From Akkermansiaceae bacterium UBA5020 (GTDB taxonomy: Bacteria; Verrucomicrobiota; Verrucomicrobiia; Verrucomicrobiales; DEV007), in assembly GCA_002396885.1 (NCBI GenBank), contig DGXY01000112.1, positions 1 to 26,910 on the forward strand: DNA of 26,910 nucleotides, read 5' to 3'. Under the pieces are notes generated by a model. It searched no databases, was not told where the DNA came from, and saw only the letters and a program-made list of their open reading frames with translations. A program made the translations under genes and the position numbers. How positions within the stretch are numbered: the first letter of the stretch is position 1; the number at the start of each line of letters is the position of its first letter. Positions 26,101-26,910 of this stretch are shown here, one piece after another.

Positions 26101-26866
26101 GACTTCGCCGAGCCCGCTCTTCATCGCGCCGAGCCCGCGCCGCCTCCACGCCGAGCAGATCGTCGATTCGCTTTTCTCGGCGACGGGCACGCCCTTCGAG
26201 CTCGAAGAGGTGAGCCTCGACCTCGACAGCGTGCGGGCCCTCGAGAGTTCCATCACCCTCGGCAAACCGCGCCGTGCCTGGATGCTCGCCTCGACCTCGA
26301 ACGAGCGCGATCGTCCCAGTCTTTCCCTGCCGCGCATCCAGGCGGTGGCGAGCCTGATGGAGACCTTCGGCTGGCGCGGAGCGCGTCAGGATCCGATCAA
26401 CGCCCGCGAGAGCGACCCCAACGTGCTCCAACCCGCGATCCTCGCGAACGGCACGATGGGGCTCTGGCTGACGCGCCTGAGCGATCGTCACGGCATCACC
26501 GCGCTCTCGCTTGAGGCCAAGTCGGCAGAGGACCTCGTCGATCGTCTCTTCCTGCGCCTCCTCACCCGCCAGCCCACCGCGCTGGAGAAGGAGCGGTATG
26601 TCGGTCTGCTTTCCGAAGGTTTTGAAAGCCGTGTCGTGCCCGCGGCCGAGCGCCCGGTCACCAAGGTCGGCAAGCGCGAACCCGTGCGCTACGTGACCTG
26701 GTCGAATCACCTCGACGGCGCCGCCAACACCCTCGCCACGCAGCGTGAGGAGCAGGCCCGCCGCGGCGATCCGCCCACCTCAGCCTTGAACGAAGACTGG
26801 CGCACGAGGATGGAAGACGTCCTCTGGGCCATGCTCAACGCACCGGAGTGGATCTACACGCCTTAA
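23141..26866 (+). CDS. PSD1-family secreted cytochrome (LamG-like, PSCyt1, DUF1549, DUF1553)
   Basis: A 1241-residue exported protein of a type greatly expanded in Planctomycetota and Verrucomicrobiota, often linked to polysaccharide use. Signal peptide about 1-28. A LamG/concanavalin-like domain fills about 30-265. Next is a beta region (about 286-441) with PA14-like strands (RLLLRSRGASKLHIDGKVVL). PSCyt1 (about 570-665) carries a haem motif CYSCH at 581-585 and the MPPKGDG ligand region. DUF1549 (about 685-850) shows LRRAYLDTVGVPPTEAEI and a second CxxCH, CARCH at 816-820. DUF1553 (about 900-1235) shows NRVWERLMGRGLV and ILNSHAYQR, ending in LWAMLNAPEW. The start is GTG at 23141, which gives the signal peptide. 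In related genomes a DUF1501 gene usually follows; the window ends 44 bases later, so this cannot be seen. Confidence 0.93.
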   Translation: MKTESPILNRSLALVALLFGLGFTARAEAEVVLQWKFDGAKEAGEWQGKVGKAQAAGEKLSEGPRAPRYPAFDGKNRAGAFEDKESFLVLKDQERGGATNLKFGLGETIAIEVWVKMKELAKGEMAYLLGKGRHGKLGADLGENNQNYAVRLNGAGSGAEVGFLFTSVDPANGGKREWHRWWSTAQIPATGWHHVAVVYTFGKKDSLRVLIDGKATAGVWDMGGATDLGPVTDADDLVVGTGNKRTTGESFRGWLDDLTIHRGAPEAKELESRYSYTPPPPPVTREMVPAGKVLVQISEKGVPEANAWPDEAEVTETYQEDVFGFFEWPQKYISTGVRADRAMPSHFRASALVKLPAGKHRLLLRSRGASKLHIDGKVVLENPFPKSDTGGHGYLKEQDAYLDLGPDFRFVPPGNREAWIEFESKGGEHLVILETMIGGVAGKSKRRPEFGETVAAISLEGGESWSLMSPGERQVAYDDAGWAAYESERRAWYAKVDAESRAAKRAETAPYWAKRREAAKSWLAKVEPVEVPALPEGFAAHNPIDHFIADRIVKVKGELDAAHAAKVDYFKGVKPLLEAKCYSCHQGGKAKGGLRLDLHEAALKGGKSDGAAVTPGDVEGSSLIYRIGPDAGDDIMPPKGDGFSEREIAVLTKWIEEGAPWPQFDVDRFELTPPADDLSFLRRAYLDTVGVPPTEAEIARYLADPQEKRRILVIDRLLADARWADHWMGYWQDVLAENPNIINPTLNNTGPFRWWLHESLLDNKPADLFVTELLRMEGSERFGGPAGFATASQNDVPMAAKGMIVSAAFLGVEMKCARCHDAPAHTAKQEDLFQLAAMMKESSIKLPETSSVPMDRIHQTGRAPLIEVTLKPGSEVKPAWPFPEFAKEETAALLAEDPEDPRDRLAALVTAPENQRFAQVMVNRVWERLMGRGLVPTIADWEKTEPSHPELLAWLGHELLRNDYNLKAIARLILNSHAYQRAVDPLLTSPSPLFIAPSPRRLHAEQIVDSLFSATGTPFELEEVSLDLDSVRALESSITLGKPRRAWMLASTSNERDRPSLSLPRIQAVASLMETFGWRGARQDPINARESDPNVLQPAILANGTMGLWLTRLSDRHGITALSLEAKSAEDLVDRLFLRLLTRQPTALEKERYVGLLSEGFESRVVPAAERPVTKVGKREPVRYVTWSNHLDGAANTLATQREEQARRGDPPTSALNEDWRTRMEDVLWAMLNAPEWIYTP

Positions 26867-26910
26867 CCCTCCTACTCTTACCTCCTACTCCTACTCAACC
26901 GTCGTGAACC
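26867..26910. repeat. Short CCTACTC tandem-like repeats after the PSD1-family gene
   Basis: Directly after the stop, CCTACTC occurs three times with small spacers (about 26871-26895), with a related CTTACCTC between. This pyrimidine-rich tract is cut by the window edge, so its full extent and any terminator are unknown. Confidence 0.4.

Noticed and set aside
23525..26710. A 1061-codon open frame on the minus strand inside the PSD1-family gene
   Set aside because: It is wholly antisense to a gene with clear conserved domains and is rich in Arg, His, Glu and Leu, as expected when high third-position GC removes stops from the opposite strand. No family phrase is visible.

Overview
The window is GC-rich bacterial chromosome with a strong preference for G or C at third codon positions. 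Its gene content points to the Verrucomicrobiota or the wider PVC group. The clearest markers are a PSD1-family protein (PSCyt1-DUF1549-DUF1553) carrying a LamG-like domain, a secreted beta-helix protein with an N-terminal Fn3-like domain, a di-haem peroxidase with an Fn3-like tail, and a hybrid-free NarL-type kinase with a large beta-rich exported region. The phylum is an inference; no rRNA, tRNA or ribosomal protein gene is present to confirm it. Many starts have no recognisable Shine-Dalgarno sequence.

Layout. At 221-4722 lie two minus-strand exported proteins: an M16 zinc peptidase and a parallel beta-helix protein. From 4759 to 5201 there is a decayed minus-strand gene remnant. At 5356-7932 is a plus-strand type II/IV-pilus-type secretin without its usual partners. 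A Tat-exported alpha/beta hydrolase (minus, 7955-9007) and a di-haem cytochrome c peroxidase/MauG-like protein (plus, 9114-12326) diverge from a short intergenic region holding a repeated TGTCAT element. An OmpR-type regulator and its membrane histidine kinase follow (12409-14714), then a convergent secreted protein of unknown family (14720-15256).

At 15396-17613 the minus strand carries xseB and dxs, overlapping by 17 bases; this is a familiar housekeeping pair (exonuclease VII small subunit and isoprenoid precursor synthesis). A compact, multi-tier hairpin lies between it and the divergent plus-strand run at 17788-21422: an exported esterase, a NarL-type sensor kinase and its response regulator, the last two overlapping by ATGA. 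A 26-codon hydrophobic ORF overlaps the regulator stop. After a repeat-bearing gap come three minus-strand accessory genes: a DUF3368 PIN-type toxin, its UPF0175 antitoxin (ATGA overlap) and a DUF3024 protein. The window closes with the large PSD1-family protein (23141-26866).

How it fits together. Most proteins are exported and fit a cell that degrades and oxidises extracellular polymers: a lyase-type beta-helix fold, two esterase-type hydrolases, a zinc peptidase, two c-type haem proteins and a secretin. Two two-component systems of different classes sit next to some of them. I did not find a convincing new multi-gene system. The best leads are the decayed gene, the divergent operator-like repeats, the hairpin ahead of xseB-dxs, and the unusual sensor and haem-protein architectures.
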